A stretch of DNA of 64,000 nucleotides from Streptomyces sp. SDr-06 (GCF_003324565.1 NZ_QOLA01000001.1:186001-250000); one strand, 5' to 3'; positions 8,784 through 17,450 are shown, counted from the stretch's first letter. The notes: generated by a model not told the origin, from the sequence alone. Translations and numbers: made by a program.

Positions 8784-9180
8784 CGATCACTTCTCTCAGG
8801 ATGATCTCGTCGGGGAGTTGGGCGGGCGGCACCGGCCGGCTCACGACGACGTGGCCCGCTTCGAGCAGGTCCCCGACGAGGACGCGTACGACGCCGACGG
8901 GCAGATCCGCGTCGGCGGCGAGTTCGGCGACGGACTGGGTCTCCTTGCGGCACAGCGCGAGCAGCGCCCGGTGTTCGGGGCCGAGGAGGGACTCCTCGGC
9001 GGGTTCGGGTCCCCGCGGCACGGCGAGGGTGACGAGTGCGATCAGGTCGAGGCGGACACCGCTGGGGCCGGGCGCGGTGCGGCCGCCGGTCATGGCGTAC
9101 GGGCGGACCAGCGGCCCCGCGTCGGCGTCGTACCAGTGGCTCGGCCGGCCCGGGGAGCCGTCCGGCCAGGGCTCGTTCAT
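8764..9180 (-). CDS. cvnC: Conservon DUF742 protein CvnC
   Basis: 138 aa. ATG 9180 was chosen because GGGGAC lies just upstream and the earlier in-frame start runs into cvnB. The DUF742 fold is shown by LVRPYAMTGGRT, the central helix pair ETQSVAELAADADLPVGVVRVL (winged-helix-like) and the terminal DEIILREVIDGLRAL. It bridges cvnB and cvnD in the conservon operon and is thought to form part of the membrane-associated complex with CvnA and CvnD. Confidence 0.88.
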   Translation of the reverse strand: MNEPWPDGSPGRPSHWYDADAGPLVRPYAMTGGRTAPGPSGVRLDLIALVTLAVPRGPEPAEESLLGPEHRALLALCRKETQSVAELAADADLPVGVVRVLVGDLLEAGHVVVSRPVPPAQLPDEIILREVIDGLRAL

Positions 9181-9202
9181 GGGCTGGACGTCCCCTTTCC
9201 GG

Positions 9203-9658
9203 TCAACCGGCGGCCGGCGGGCGCACGATGTGGCGCGGCGGCGTGTAGAGGTGTTCGCCGACACGTTTCACCAGGCGCGCCATCTCGTACGCGATGAGCC
9301 CGATGTCGGTGGTCAGCGAGGACAGCACGGCGAGGCAGGAGCCGTCCCCGGCGGCCGCGACGAAGAGGTAGCCCTCGTCCATCTCGACCATCGTCTGGCG
9401 CACGCCGCCGACCCGGAAGTGGCGTCCGGCGCCCTTGGCCAGGCTGTGGAAACCGGAGGCCACGGCGGCGAGGTGTTCGGCGTCCTCACGGGTCAGCGCG
9501 CTGGAGGCGCCCACGGCGAGGCCGTCGTTGGACAGCACGACCGCGTGCCGCACCTCGCCCACCCGCAGCACCAGGTCGTCGAGGAGCCAGTCGAGTTCGC
9601 CGGTGCCGGGCGCCGAGCCGGTGGGATGCGGGGCGTCGAGCCTCTGGTGGTCGATCAT
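9203..9658 (-). CDS. cvnB: Conservon roadblock/LC7 protein CvnB
   Basis: 151 aa from ATG 9658, overlapping the cvnA stop (ATGA). One roadblock/LC7 domain follows a 20-residue N-terminal extension (GELDWLLDDLVLRVGEVRHAVVLSNDGL). In conservons this protein is the likely GTPase-regulating subunit. A close paralogue lies downstream at 7652-8065. Confidence 0.9.
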   Translation of the reverse strand: MIDHQRLDAPHPTGSAPGTGELDWLLDDLVLRVGEVRHAVVLSNDGLAVGASSALTREDAEHLAAVASGFHSLAKGAGRHFRVGGVRQTMVEMDEGYLFVAAAGDGSCLAVLSSLTTDIGLIAYEMARLVKRVGEHLYTPPRHIVRPPAAG

Positions 9659-12135
9659 GCGCGGTCTCCTTCGCTCGTGTGGTCGGCGCCGGGCGCGCCC
9701 GGCGCGGGAGTGCTGGTGGCGGTGCGGGAGGCGCCGCCCCGGGCCCAGCCGCCCATGTAGGCGGCCATGCGGTCCCGGGCCTGCTCGGGGGTGGGCGGCG
9801 CCGTGTCCGGGCCCAGGTCGGTCTCGGGGGCGGGGGCCTCGCGCAGTTGGGGGGCGAGGCTCGCCTGCCGCACCCGGCGCGGGAGTCCGTCCTCGGCCCG
9901 GTCGGGGGCGATGCCGCGGGTCCGCTGGCGCAGGGTGGTGACGGCGGGTCCCGCGGAGGGTTCGGGCGGGCCGGCCGGGGGCGCGTGCTGGGCGACCAGG
10001 GCGGGCCGGGGCGCGGCTTCGGCGGGCGCCTCGATCCGCCTGCGGGGCTGCGGCGGCTGGTGATCGCGCCGGGCGGCGGGGCGAGCCGAGGCGGTCACCG
10101 CGGTTTGCAGCAGGCCGGTGGGGAGCAGGACGACCGCGGTGGTGCCGCCGTACGGCGAGGTGCGCAGATGGACCTTGACGGCGTGGCGGGCGGCGAGGCG
10201 GCTGACGACGAAGAGACCGAGCCGGTCGCTGTCGAAGAGATCGAGCGCCTCGGACTGCTCGATCCTGCGGTTGGCCTCGTCGAGGGTGTCGTCGCCCATG
10301 CCGAGCCCGCGGTCCTCGATCTCCAGGGCGTAGCCGTTGCCGACGGGCTCTCCGGTGACGCGGACCTTGGTGTGCGGGGGCGAGAACTGGGCCGCGTTCT
10401 CGACGAGTTCGGCCAGCAGGTGCGTGAGGTCGGCGACGGCGCCGCCGGTGACCGCGGCCTCCGGCAGCTGACGCACCTCCACCCGGGCGTAGTCCTCGAT
10501 CTCGGATACCGCGGCCCGTACGACGTTGGTGAGCGGGACCGGCACGCTCCAGGCGCGGCCGGGGGCGGCGCCGGACAGGATGATCAGGGATTCGGCGTGG
10601 CGGCGCATACGGGTGGTGAGGTGGTCGAGACGGAACAGGTCACCCAGTTCGCCCGGGTCCTCGGCGCGCCGTTCCATGCGGTCGAGCAGATTGAGCTGGC
10701 GGTGGACGAGGACCTGGCTGCGGCGGGCGAGGTTGACGAAGACGCCGGAGATGCCGCTGGCCAGTTCGGCGCGTTCGACCGCCGCGTGGAGGGCGGCCCG
10801 GTGCACGGTCCCGAGGGCCTCGCCGACCTGGGCGATCTCGTCCTGCGCGGGCGGCCCCGGCGGCGCCTCGGCCTGGATGTCGAGTTCCTCGCCGGACCTC
10901 AACCTGCCCATGGCTGTGGGGAGTTTGCGCCGGGCGATCTCCAGTGCGCTGTTGCGCAGGCTGATGAGCTCGACGACGAGTCCGCGTCCGATGCGTACGG
11001 AGATGACGAGGGAGGCGGCGACGGCGGCGAGGCCGAAGAGGACGGCGGCGCCGCCCGCGGTGAGCAGTCCGCGCGTGAACGGGTCGGTGTGGTCGGCCGC
11101 GTTGGTGGCGGCGCCACTCCGGATGTCGCGCAGGCCCTTCTGGACGGTGCCCACCACCGCGTCCCAGGCGGCGGGGTCCACGGCCGTCGCGGCGGCGCGC
11201 CCCGGCTCGGCGTTCTGGATCTTGTCTTCGGCGGCGCGCAGCGCGGGGTAGGCACTCTGCCCGCTCAGTGCGGTCCACGCGGTGCGTTCGGGGCCGGTCA
11301 GGTCCGCGGTGGCGCTGTCGGTGAGGGCGCGGCGGCCCGCGACGGCGCCGGTCAGGCGGCGCAGGTGGTCGGCCGTGAAGGTGCGGTCGAGTGGGGCGGA
11401 GGAGACCAGCGCGTCCTCGCGGGCCAGCATCTCGCCGGCCCGGCCGAACTCGTACAGGACCCGCGCGTCGGCGCCGAGCGCCGGGCCCTGGGCGTCCGCG
11501 AGCGCGCCGTCGACGTCGAGGCCCGCGCCGATGGTGTCGGTGTACTGCTGGTAGGCGGCGTCCCAGCCGGTGCCGCGATCGTGGACGCCGGTGCGCAGCG
11601 CCGGCAGTCTCAGGGCCTGCGCGACGAAGCCGCGCAGCCGTTCGGCCACGCTCGCGGGCAGGTCGCCCGCGTCGGCGACGGTGTGCCTCGGGTCGAGTCT
11701 GAGCCTGTCGACGGCGGTGTCGGTGCGCTTGGTCTGCTGGTCGAGTTCGGCGGCGCGGTCGTCGGCGGGGGCGGCCACGTACCGTACGGCGGCGCGGCGT
11801 TCGGCCTGGAGTTCGGTCACGGCGGCGGCGACCGGGGTGCGGACCTGTTCGTCGACGCGGCGCGACTGGCGCAGTGCGGAGACATCCTGCGCGGTCGTGA
11901 CGGTGGCGAAGCCCCACAGGGCGAGCAGCGAGACGACCGGCACCATCAGGAGCGAGACGATCTTGGCGCGGACGGTGCGCGGGCGCAGCCGCCAGAGCGC
12001 CTCGGCGTCCTGGGGAGCGGGAGTGGCTCCGAGAACGTGTTCGTCGGCGGCCGGTGGTCCTGCGTGGGCGCGTCGTCCACGGGCGCCCACCGGGATCGAT
12101 GGCTTGGCGTCCGGGGCCTTGCGGGGTATGCGCAC
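9655..12135 (-). CDS. cvnA: Conservon sensor kinase-like protein CvnA
   Basis: 826 aa. A basic, proline-rich cytoplasmic start is followed by TM1 (about residues 58-80), a long helical extracellular sensor region with the nitrate/nitrite-sensor-like repeat style, and TM2 (about 365-385). A HAMP-like linker and a histidine-kinase ATPase domain come next, with N-box ELVENAAQFSPPH near 590 and G-box EDRGLGMGDD near 625. The last 150 residues are disordered and proline-rich. CvnA proteins resemble sensor kinases but often lack a clear phospho-accepting His; none is obvious here. It is the first gene of the operon, followed by cvnB with a 4-base overlap. Confidence 0.9.
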   Translation of the reverse strand: MRIPRKAPDAKPSIPVGARGRRAHAGPPAADEHVLGATPAPQDAEALWRLRPRTVRAKIVSLLMVPVVSLLALWGFATVTTAQDVSALRQSRRVDEQVRTPVAAAVTELQAERRAAVRYVAAPADDRAAELDQQTKRTDTAVDRLRLDPRHTVADAGDLPASVAERLRGFVAQALRLPALRTGVHDRGTGWDAAYQQYTDTIGAGLDVDGALADAQGPALGADARVLYEFGRAGEMLAREDALVSSAPLDRTFTADHLRRLTGAVAGRRALTDSATADLTGPERTAWTALSGQSAYPALRAAEDKIQNAEPGRAAATAVDPAAWDAVVGTVQKGLRDIRSGAATNAADHTDPFTRGLLTAGGAAVLFGLAAVAASLVISVRIGRGLVVELISLRNSALEIARRKLPTAMGRLRSGEELDIQAEAPPGPPAQDEIAQVGEALGTVHRAALHAAVERAELASGISGVFVNLARRSQVLVHRQLNLLDRMERRAEDPGELGDLFRLDHLTTRMRRHAESLIILSGAAPGRAWSVPVPLTNVVRAAVSEIEDYARVEVRQLPEAAVTGGAVADLTHLLAELVENAAQFSPPHTKVRVTGEPVGNGYALEIEDRGLGMGDDTLDEANRRIEQSEALDLFDSDRLGLFVVSRLAARHAVKVHLRTSPYGGTTAVVLLPTGLLQTAVTASARPAARRDHQPPQPRRRIEAPAEAAPRPALVAQHAPPAGPPEPSAGPAVTTLRQRTRGIAPDRAEDGLPRRVRQASLAPQLREAPAPETDLGPDTAPPTPEQARDRMAAYMGGWARGGASRTATSTPAPGAPGADHTSEGDRA

Positions 12136-12182
12136 GGAACTCCTCGCTTACGGATGGGGCCGGATGCGGCGCGTCGGGGTGT

Positions 12183-12950
12183 TCAGGGCGTGGGGGCGAG
12201 TTGTTCGGCCGAGGCGTAATCGGCGCGTTCGCGTGCCGTCGGGGAGAGCGCGACGAAGGCGGCGGTGATGAAGAGGTAGGACCCGAGGCCGACGGCGAGG
12301 GGGAAGATGAACTGCATCGCCGTCGCCCCGGGAAGCCCGGCGCCACTCGGGGCGACGTCCACGCTCACCGAGACCATTCCGGTGTAGTGCATGCTGCTGA
12401 CGGCTGCTCCCATCACCAGGGAGGCGACGGCCACGGCGACCGGGGACTTGATGTTGAGCCCGGCCCACAGGGCGGCGGTCGCGGCGACGACGGCGATGAC
12501 CACGGACAGCGCGACCAGCAGAGGGTCGTAGTGGACCGCTCCGTGCAGCCGCAGCGCCGCCATGCCGAGGTAGTGCATCCCGGCGACGCCGAGTCCCGTG
12601 GCGAGTCCGCCGAGGAACAGGGAGCGGGTGCGGTCCTTGCCGTAGCCGACGGCGAAGACCCCGGCGCCGACGAAGAGCATGGCGACGAGCAGGCTGAGGA
12701 TGGTCAGCAGCACGTTGTAGCGGATGTCGGTGCCGGTGACGGCGAAGCCGAGCATCGCGACGAAGTGCATCGTCCAGATGCCGGTGCCGATGGCCGAGGC
12801 GGCGGTGATCAGCCAGTTGCGCCGGGAGCGGCCCGAGGCCCCGAGGGCGCGTACAGTGCAGCGCAGCCCGAGGGCGGCGCCTATGCAGGCCATCACGTAT
12901 GACAGCACGGGTGTCAGCCAGCCGAAAGCGGCGTGGTCCAGGTGTCCCAT
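12183..12950 (-). CDS. MHYT-domain integral membrane sensor
   Basis: 255 aa with seven predicted membrane segments. Three MHYT-type motifs are visible: TMHFVAM near residue 60, GMHYLGM near 123 and SMHYTGM near 188. The MHYT domain is proposed to bind copper and to sense O2, CO or NO. No output domain (GGDEF, EAL or kinase) is fused, as in many Streptomyces versions. It lies just upstream of cvnA on the same strand (48-base gap) but probably has its own promoter in the 170-base divergent region. Confidence 0.85.
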   Translation of the reverse strand: MGHLDHAAFGWLTPVLSYVMACIGAALGLRCTVRALGASGRSRRNWLITAASAIGTGIWTMHFVAMLGFAVTGTDIRYNVLLTILSLLVAMLFVGAGVFAVGYGKDRTRSLFLGGLATGLGVAGMHYLGMAALRLHGAVHYDPLLVALSVVIAVVAATAALWAGLNIKSPVAVAVASLVMGAAVSSMHYTGMVSVSVDVAPSGAGLPGATAMQFIFPLAVGLGSYLFITAAFVALSPTARERADYASAEQLAPTP

Positions 12951-13007
12951 GGCCCAGGGACGTTAGTCCGGGCAGGGGCGCACGCCAGGGGCGCAGTTCG
13001 AAAGCTG

Positions 13008-13057
13008 CTGGAACATGACGAAGGGATGTTCCAGAGCGATCGGACTTTGTTCGAACA
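13008..13057. promoter_or_regulatory. GAACAT inverted repeats in a divergent promoter region
   Basis: CTGGAACAT (13008-13016) and ATGTTCCAG (13026-13034) are perfect 9-base inverted repeats with a 9-base spacer. A further palindrome, TGTTCGAACA, lies at 13048-13057. They sit between the divergent MHYT gene (start 12950) and the methyltransferase gene (start 13121), where an operator for a dimeric regulator would be expected. Confidence 0.55.
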
Positions 13058-13120
13058 TGGCCATCACGGTCGATTTTCAGCCACTGCGGGATCGACGGGC
13101 CCGTGGGGGATCATGGCGGC

Positions 13121-13720
13121 ATGGCCGAAGACCACACACACGTCCAGGAATTCTTCGCCGCCCGGGCGGCCGACTGGGACCGCAGGTTCCCCGACGACGG
13201 CCCCGCGTACGCCGCGGCGGTGGCCGAACTCGGGCTCGCGCGGGGCGGCGCCGTCCTCGACGCGGGCTGCGGGACGGGCCGCGCGCTTGAGCCGCTGCGC
13301 GCCGCGGTGGGCCAGGAGGGCACCGTCATCGGCGCGGACCTCACCCCGGAGATGCTCGCCGAAGCCGTGCGGGCCGGGCGCGGCCGGTACGCCGCCCTGA
13401 TCCGCGCCGATGTGGCGCGGCTGCCGTTGCGCACCGCGTCCCTCGACGTGGTGTTCGGTGCCGGGCTCATCTCACATCTGCCCCAACCGGCCGAGAATCT
13501 GCGGGAGTTGGCCCGGATCACGCGGCCGGGCGGCCGCCTCGCGCTGTTCCACCCCATCGGCCGGGCCGCGCTCGCCGCACGCCAGGGGCGCGGCATCACC
13601 GACGACGATCTGCGTGCGGAGCCCCGGCTGCGCCCCCTGCTCGCCTCGGCCGGCTGGCGGCTTCTGTCGTACGCCGACGAGGACGAGCGCTACCTCGCGG
13701 TGGCCGTGCGCGAGGGGTGA
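13121..13720 (+). CDS. Class I SAM-dependent methyltransferase
   Basis: 199 aa from ATG 13121; GTG 13103 is an alternative. Motif I is AVLDAGCGTGRAL near residue 45, followed by the acidic loop VIGADLTPEML and the motif III/IV region LDVVFGAGLISHLP near 110, as in UbiE-like methyltransferases. No substrate-specific domain is visible. It stands alone, divergent from the MHYT gene and convergent with the hydrolase at 13752. Confidence 0.8.
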   Translation: MAEDHTHVQEFFAARAADWDRRFPDDGPAYAAAVAELGLARGGAVLDAGCGTGRALEPLRAAVGQEGTVIGADLTPEMLAEAVRAGRGRYAALIRADVARLPLRTASLDVVFGAGLISHLPQPAENLRELARITRPGGRLALFHPIGRAALAARQGRGITDDDLRAEPRLRPLLASAGWRLLSYADEDERYLAVAVREG

Positions 13721-13751
13721 GAGCCGGGCCCACCCGCTGTCGGGCACCCGC

Positions 13752-14510
13752 TCAGCCCGGCCGGACCACCGCGCGCACGAAGGCCGCCGGATCGTCGAAC
13801 ATGATGTTGTGACCGGCGTCCGGGATCGTCACGACCCGGACGCCGCAGCCGGTGAGTTCGGCGCGCCCGCGCAGCTCACCGCTGAGCCCGCCCACCAGAT
13901 AGGTGCGGTCGACCGGGAGCTTCATGAGGAGCTCGCGCATCGTCGGCCGCGTACCCCGCACCAGGCCGACGGCCGTGCGGTGCAAGCCGAGCGGGTCGGC
14001 CAGGCGCATGGTCGCCGCCCACAGCGGGCCGACGCGGGCGAGCACCGCGGCGAAGCCGCCGCCGCGCACGAACTCCTCCTCCGGGTACGAGGCGATGCCG
14101 CTGCTGCCCGCCGTCGGCGCCGGGTCGGGGTCGAGGTTGGCCTCGGACAGCAGCAGCCGGGCGACCAGGTCGGGGCGGCGGTCGGCGAGCACGATGGCGA
14201 CGGCGCCGCCCATGCTGTGCCCCACCAGTTCGGCGCCGGAGACACCCGCCGCGTCGAGGACCGCGGCGAGGGCGTCGGCATGGTCGGCCAGGGTGTAGCC
14301 GAAGTCCGCGGGCCGGTCGCTGATGCCGTGGCCGGGCAGATCGACGAAGAGCTGGCGCCGTCCAGCGAGCGCCGGGTGTCCGGCGACGTGGGCGTGGTAG
14401 ACGGCCGACATGGAGCCGAGGCCGTGCACGTACACGAGCGCGGGCCCCTTCCCCTGGCTCTCCGTCCAGCGGATCCGGCTGCCCCGCTCGTCGAACTCCA
14501 CCTGTCGCAT
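13752..14510 (-). CDS. Alpha/beta hydrolase
   Basis: 252 aa. ATG 14510 was chosen because GGAGGG sits directly upstream. The oxyanion-side motif is VYVHGLGS near residue 27, the nucleophile elbow GHSMGG near 95, and the catalytic His is in the DAGHNIMF segment near the C-terminus. The fold is that of an esterase or haloperoxidase-like enzyme; substrate unknown. It is divergent from the PadR gene across a long palindrome and is the likely target of that repressor. Confidence 0.85.
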   Translation of the reverse strand: MRQVEFDERGSRIRWTESQGKGPALVYVHGLGSMSAVYHAHVAGHPALAGRRQLFVDLPGHGISDRPADFGYTLADHADALAAVLDAAGVSGAELVGHSMGGAVAIVLADRRPDLVARLLLSEANLDPDPAPTAGSSGIASYPEEEFVRGGGFAAVLARVGPLWAATMRLADPLGLHRTAVGLVRGTRPTMRELLMKLPVDRTYLVGGLSGELRGRAELTGCGVRVVTIPDAGHNIMFDDPAAFVRAVVRPG

Positions 14511-14561
14511 GACGCCCTCCCCGTTTCCGGGCACCCCTTCGGCGCCCTCGGCACCCGACCA

Positions 14562-14595
14562 TACATCGCCAACGTAGTACTACGTCAACGATGTA
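14562..14595. promoter_or_regulatory. 34-bp palindromic operator for the PadR regulator
   Basis: The inner 14 bases, ACGTAGTACTACGT (14572-14585), are a perfect palindrome. After three unpaired bases on each side, the outer arms TACATCG (14562-14568) and CGATGTA (14589-14595) are again perfectly complementary. The element lies between the divergent hydrolase and PadR starts and ends 36 bases before the PadR ATG. The outer ACAT/ATGT halves recall PadR-type operators. Confidence 0.75.
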
Positions 14596-14631
14596 CTCCG
14601 TCGCGCATGAGGCATGCGGCAGAATGCGGGC

Positions 14632-15153
14632 ATGCTCGAACTCGCCATCCTGGGATTCCTCTACGAAGCGCCGCTGCACGGCTATGAGCTGCGCAAGCGC
14701 ATCACCGCGCTCACCGGCCACGTGCGCCCGGTCGGCGAGAGCACGCTCTACCCGGCGATCAAACGGCTGGAAAAGGCGGGGCTGCTGGTCCGTGAGACCC
14801 AGCCGGGCGCGGCGGCCGCACCCCGGCACGTCCTCACCCTCACCGCGGCGGGCCGCCGGGACCTGCTGCACCGGCTCGCCGAACCGGACCGCCTCGACGT
14901 CACCGACGAGAACCGCTGGTTCACCCTGCTCGCGTTCCTGCGCCATCTACCGGACCCGGCACGGCAGGCCGGCGTGCTGCGTCGCAGGCTGGACTTCCTG
15001 GAGGAACCGGCGAGCTTCTTCTACGAGGGTGAACGCCCGGTAGCCGCCGAGGAGTTGGACGACCCGTTCCGGCGCGGCATCCTCACCATCGCCCGGGCCA
15101 CCAGCGCGGCGGAGCTCAAGTGGCTCCGCGCGACGCTGCGTTCACTGGAGTGA
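14632..15153 (+). CDS. PadR-family transcriptional repressor
   Basis: 173 aa from ATG 14632. The N-terminal winged helix has the family pattern LAILGFLYEAPLHGYEL, then a recognition helix with GESTLYPAIKRLEKAGLL and the wing. The C-terminal half is the helical dimerisation region. It is probably autorepressing and controls the divergent hydrolase through the palindrome at 14562-14595. Ligand unknown. Confidence 0.88.
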   Translation: MLELAILGFLYEAPLHGYELRKRITALTGHVRPVGESTLYPAIKRLEKAGLLVRETQPGAAAAPRHVLTLTAAGRRDLLHRLAEPDRLDVTDENRWFTLLAFLRHLPDPARQAGVLRRRLDFLEEPASFFYEGERPVAAEELDDPFRRGILTIARATSAAELKWLRATLRSLE

Positions 15154-15160
15154 GCCGCGC

Positions 15161-16057
15161 TCACTCGCTGTCGGTGGCCCGCAGATGCGGGACCGGGCAG
15201 CCGCCCGCCCCGGGCACCGGGAAGGTGCCGAGATCCTGGACCCGGTAGCCCGTGCGGTAGCCCTTGACCTCCGGATTCTGCCGCGCGTAATGGGGTGTCG
15301 AGCGCGGCGGCAGCAGTCGTACGGCGCGGGCCCGCAGCCGCAGTGCGCCGCGGACCAGAGCTCGGGCCGCGGGGGCGGGCGCGTCGTAGCGGAAGGCCCG
15401 TAGCAGCGAGTCGTCCAGCAGGGAGAGGCTGGCGGTCCGCAGCACGGGGGCCAGGGGGCCCGGGTACCACGAGGCCATCAGGTCGAGGGTGGCGTCGGAC
15501 ACCCGCCGCGCTCCGTCGTCGAAGGCAAAGTGCAGCGCCTCGTACGCGTCCAGGCAGCGCTCGAACTCCTCGTAGGACTCCGGGATGCGCTTGATGCCCA
15601 TGTGCTTGCCGAGCGTCTGGTAGTAGCGGGCCGCGGCGCGCAGTTCATGGTCGCTCAGGCGCCGCCAGCCGTAGGAGTCGATCCAGCGCTTGGGCATCAC
15701 CACGAAGGTGCACAGGACGTAGCGCATGTCGTCGTCGCTGATGTCGTACGCGCGGTGCATCTGGTTGATGCGACGGACCGCGGCGCGCCCGTTGACGCTG
15801 TCGAAGCCGTGCTCGACGACGGCGTCGAGCAGCAGGGCGGTGTCGTCGTACCGCTTCTGCGAACGGTCTGTCAGCTCCGCGGTCGCGGCGAGGAGGCGGC
15901 CGATGCTGGGGACGGCGTACGTCCGGTACAGCGCGAGCTCCAGGGCGCGTGTGTAGTCCCAGGGGAACTCCAGCGTCGCCGTCATCCGGTAGATCGCGAG
16001 GAAGTCCCGCTCCGGGTCCAACCGCTGGATTTCTCTGAGCCGGTCGAAGCGATTCAC
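15161..16057 (-). CDS. MpaB-type oxygenase family protein (DUF2236)
   Basis: 298 aa from ATG 16057. The mostly helical sequence matches the short form of the MpaB/DUF2236 family. It starts RLREIQRLDPERDFLAIYRM, carries the conserved WDYTRALELALYRTYAVP region, and has helices with DDMRYVLCTFVVMPKRWI. Latex-clearing and mycophenolate-pathway members are haem-dependent oxygenases; the exact substrate here is unknown. An inverted repeat immediately upstream may be its operator. Confidence 0.75.
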   Translation of the reverse strand: MNRFDRLREIQRLDPERDFLAIYRMTATLEFPWDYTRALELALYRTYAVPSIGRLLAATAELTDRSQKRYDDTALLLDAVVEHGFDSVNGRAAVRRINQMHRAYDISDDDMRYVLCTFVVMPKRWIDSYGWRRLSDHELRAAARYYQTLGKHMGIKRIPESYEEFERCLDAYEALHFAFDDGARRVSDATLDLMASWYPGPLAPVLRTASLSLLDDSLLRAFRYDAPAPAARALVRGALRLRARAVRLLPPRSTPHYARQNPEVKGYRTGYRVQDLGTFPVPGAGGCPVPHLRATDSE

Positions 16058-16082
16058 CGCTGCCCCCTATCAGTCGACGGAC

Positions 16083-16101
16083 GTCCAACTCTACGTTGGA
16101 C
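16083..16101. promoter_or_regulatory. Inverted repeat upstream of the MpaB-like gene
   Basis: GTCCAAC (16083-16089) and GTTGGAC (16095-16101) are perfect 7-base arms around TCTAC. The element begins 26 bases upstream of the leftward MpaB-like start at 16057, a position suited to a repressor site. No regulator gene is adjacent. Confidence 0.45.
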
Positions 16102-16169
16102 AGCACTGTTTGAAAGATCGGCGCTGCCGCGACGCCGCGGCCGGGTCGTCCACGGGAAGGGGGCCCCTG

Positions 16170-16436
16170 ATGTTCGGGAGATTCCGGAAGCCGGACCGGT
16201 CACGAGCGGCCGACGATCGTCACCACAACCTCTTCGAGGCGGCGGCCGCGTACGTGGCGGCCTGCGCGGAGGACGACCAGGATGCCCTGGAGGAGGCGGC
16301 CGCCTGGGTGTCGCCGGAAGCCCTGTCCTTCGGGGTGCGCGAACTGGCCTGCCGGGCGGTGATCGCGCTGGCCCGCGACCGCGACGAGTCGCCGAGTGCG
16401 GTCGCCCGGGAGCTGATGGGCCTGCCGGCGGCCTGA
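16170..16436 (+). CDS. Small hypothetical protein
   Basis: 88 aa from ATG 16170; the frame opens at 16110, but the earlier stretch looks non-coding. After a basic start (MFGRFRKPDRSRAA) the sequence is helical and Ala/Glu-rich, with an EDDQDALEEAAAW segment. No membrane segment and no family recognised. It precedes another hypothetical gene by 93 bases on the same strand. Confidence 0.5.
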   Translation: MFGRFRKPDRSRAADDRHHNLFEAAAAYVAACAEDDQDALEEAAAWVSPEALSFGVRELACRAVIALARDRDESPSAVARELMGLPAA

Positions 16437-16529
16437 CGGGCACCCGGGGATCGGGGCCCCGGGACCCTCGACGCCTGCGTTACCCAGTGGTTAAGGTGCG
16501 CCGACGAGCGAAGCGAAGGGGAGGATTCC

Positions 16530-17444
16530 GTGACCGGGACGGACGAGGCCGAAGCGGCCGCAACCGCCGCAGACGAGGCGCTGTACGTGCTGACGGCGGT
16601 GCTGCTGACGCCCGCGCAGTTCCCGAGCGTGCTCGGCGACGACTACCCCGAGGCGTGTGCGGCGCTCGGCCTCGGCCCGTACGCCCAGGGCTACGGTCTC
16701 GTGCTCGGCCAGGACGGCACGGGCGCCCGCTGGACCGTCGTCGTCGACGACGTGTCGCTCGTGGCGGTCGCGATCGCGTCCTGGGACTGCGGCATGGAGT
16801 ACGAGCTGTCCCCGGACGAACGCACGGTGGTGGCGGCCCTGCCGGGCTGGCCCCTGGAGCTGGCCATCTCGGCCCCGGACGTCCCCGCCCCGCACGACCC
16901 CGAACCGGCCCCGGACATCCCCCGCCCGCTGACGCCCCCGGACACGAGCGAGTGGGGCCCGGCCCAACGCCGCCTGGGCGCGGACGAGATCGCGCTGCAG
17001 TGGGCGACGTGGCGGGAGCAGCTGGGCTCCGACGCGTTCGCGCCGGGCGAGCCGGACGACGAAGCCTCCCCCGCCGAGAGCTCCACGCCGTCCCAGGACG
17101 AAGCGGTCGGCGCCGCCGGAGAAACCCCCGAAACGACAACACTCACGGACGGGGAACACCCCGCTGACGAAGGAGAGTTGACGGGCGTACGCCGCGTACT
17201 GGCCGAACTCCGCGGCTACCTCGACACGGCGCCGCCGATAGGCCGAGTCCGCTCGGCCTTCGCCCCGGGCGGCGCCCGCACCCTGCGCGCCGACGGCCCC
17301 GGCTGGTCCCTGGTCGCCAGGACGGACGACATCGCCTTCGTCCTCCTCGACGCATGCCCGGGCGAGGTACACCCGATAGGCCGAGGCACCGAACTCCCCG
17401 CCCTCCTCGACGCACTGGACGGGATCGCCGTGCGGCCCGCGTGA
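16530..17444 (+). CDS. Conserved hypothetical protein with two globular halves and an acidic linker
   Basis: 304 aa from GTG 16530, well placed after GGGAGG. The first 120 residues form a globular domain (ALYVLTAVLLTPAQFPSVLG; WTVVVDDVSLVAVAIASW). A Pro/Glu/Ser/Thr-rich linker spans about 125-220, and a second small domain (VRRVLAELRGYLDTAPPIGRVRSAF) ends the protein. It is cytoplasmic, with no catalytic motif. It resembles Streptomyces-restricted proteins of unknown function. Confidence 0.55.
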   Translation: MTGTDEAEAAATAADEALYVLTAVLLTPAQFPSVLGDDYPEACAALGLGPYAQGYGLVLGQDGTGARWTVVVDDVSLVAVAIASWDCGMEYELSPDERTVVAALPGWPLELAISAPDVPAPHDPEPAPDIPRPLTPPDTSEWGPAQRRLGADEIALQWATWREQLGSDAFAPGEPDDEASPAESSTPSQDEAVGAAGETPETTTLTDGEHPADEGELTGVRRVLAELRGYLDTAPPIGRVRSAFAPGGARTLRADGPGWSLVARTDDIAFVLLDACPGEVHPIGRGTELPALLDALDGIAVRPA

Positions 17445-17450
17445 GGGCCC

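Noticed and set aside
9679..12219. 846-aa open frame on the plus strand
   Set aside because: It is antisense to cvnA, with Gly/Val/Arg-rich low-complexity translation and no domain pattern.
16437..16529. tRNA-like stretch (ACCCAGTGGTTAAGG)
   Set aside because: It has a D-loop-like word but no cloverleaf, anticodon arm or T-loop can be folded around it.
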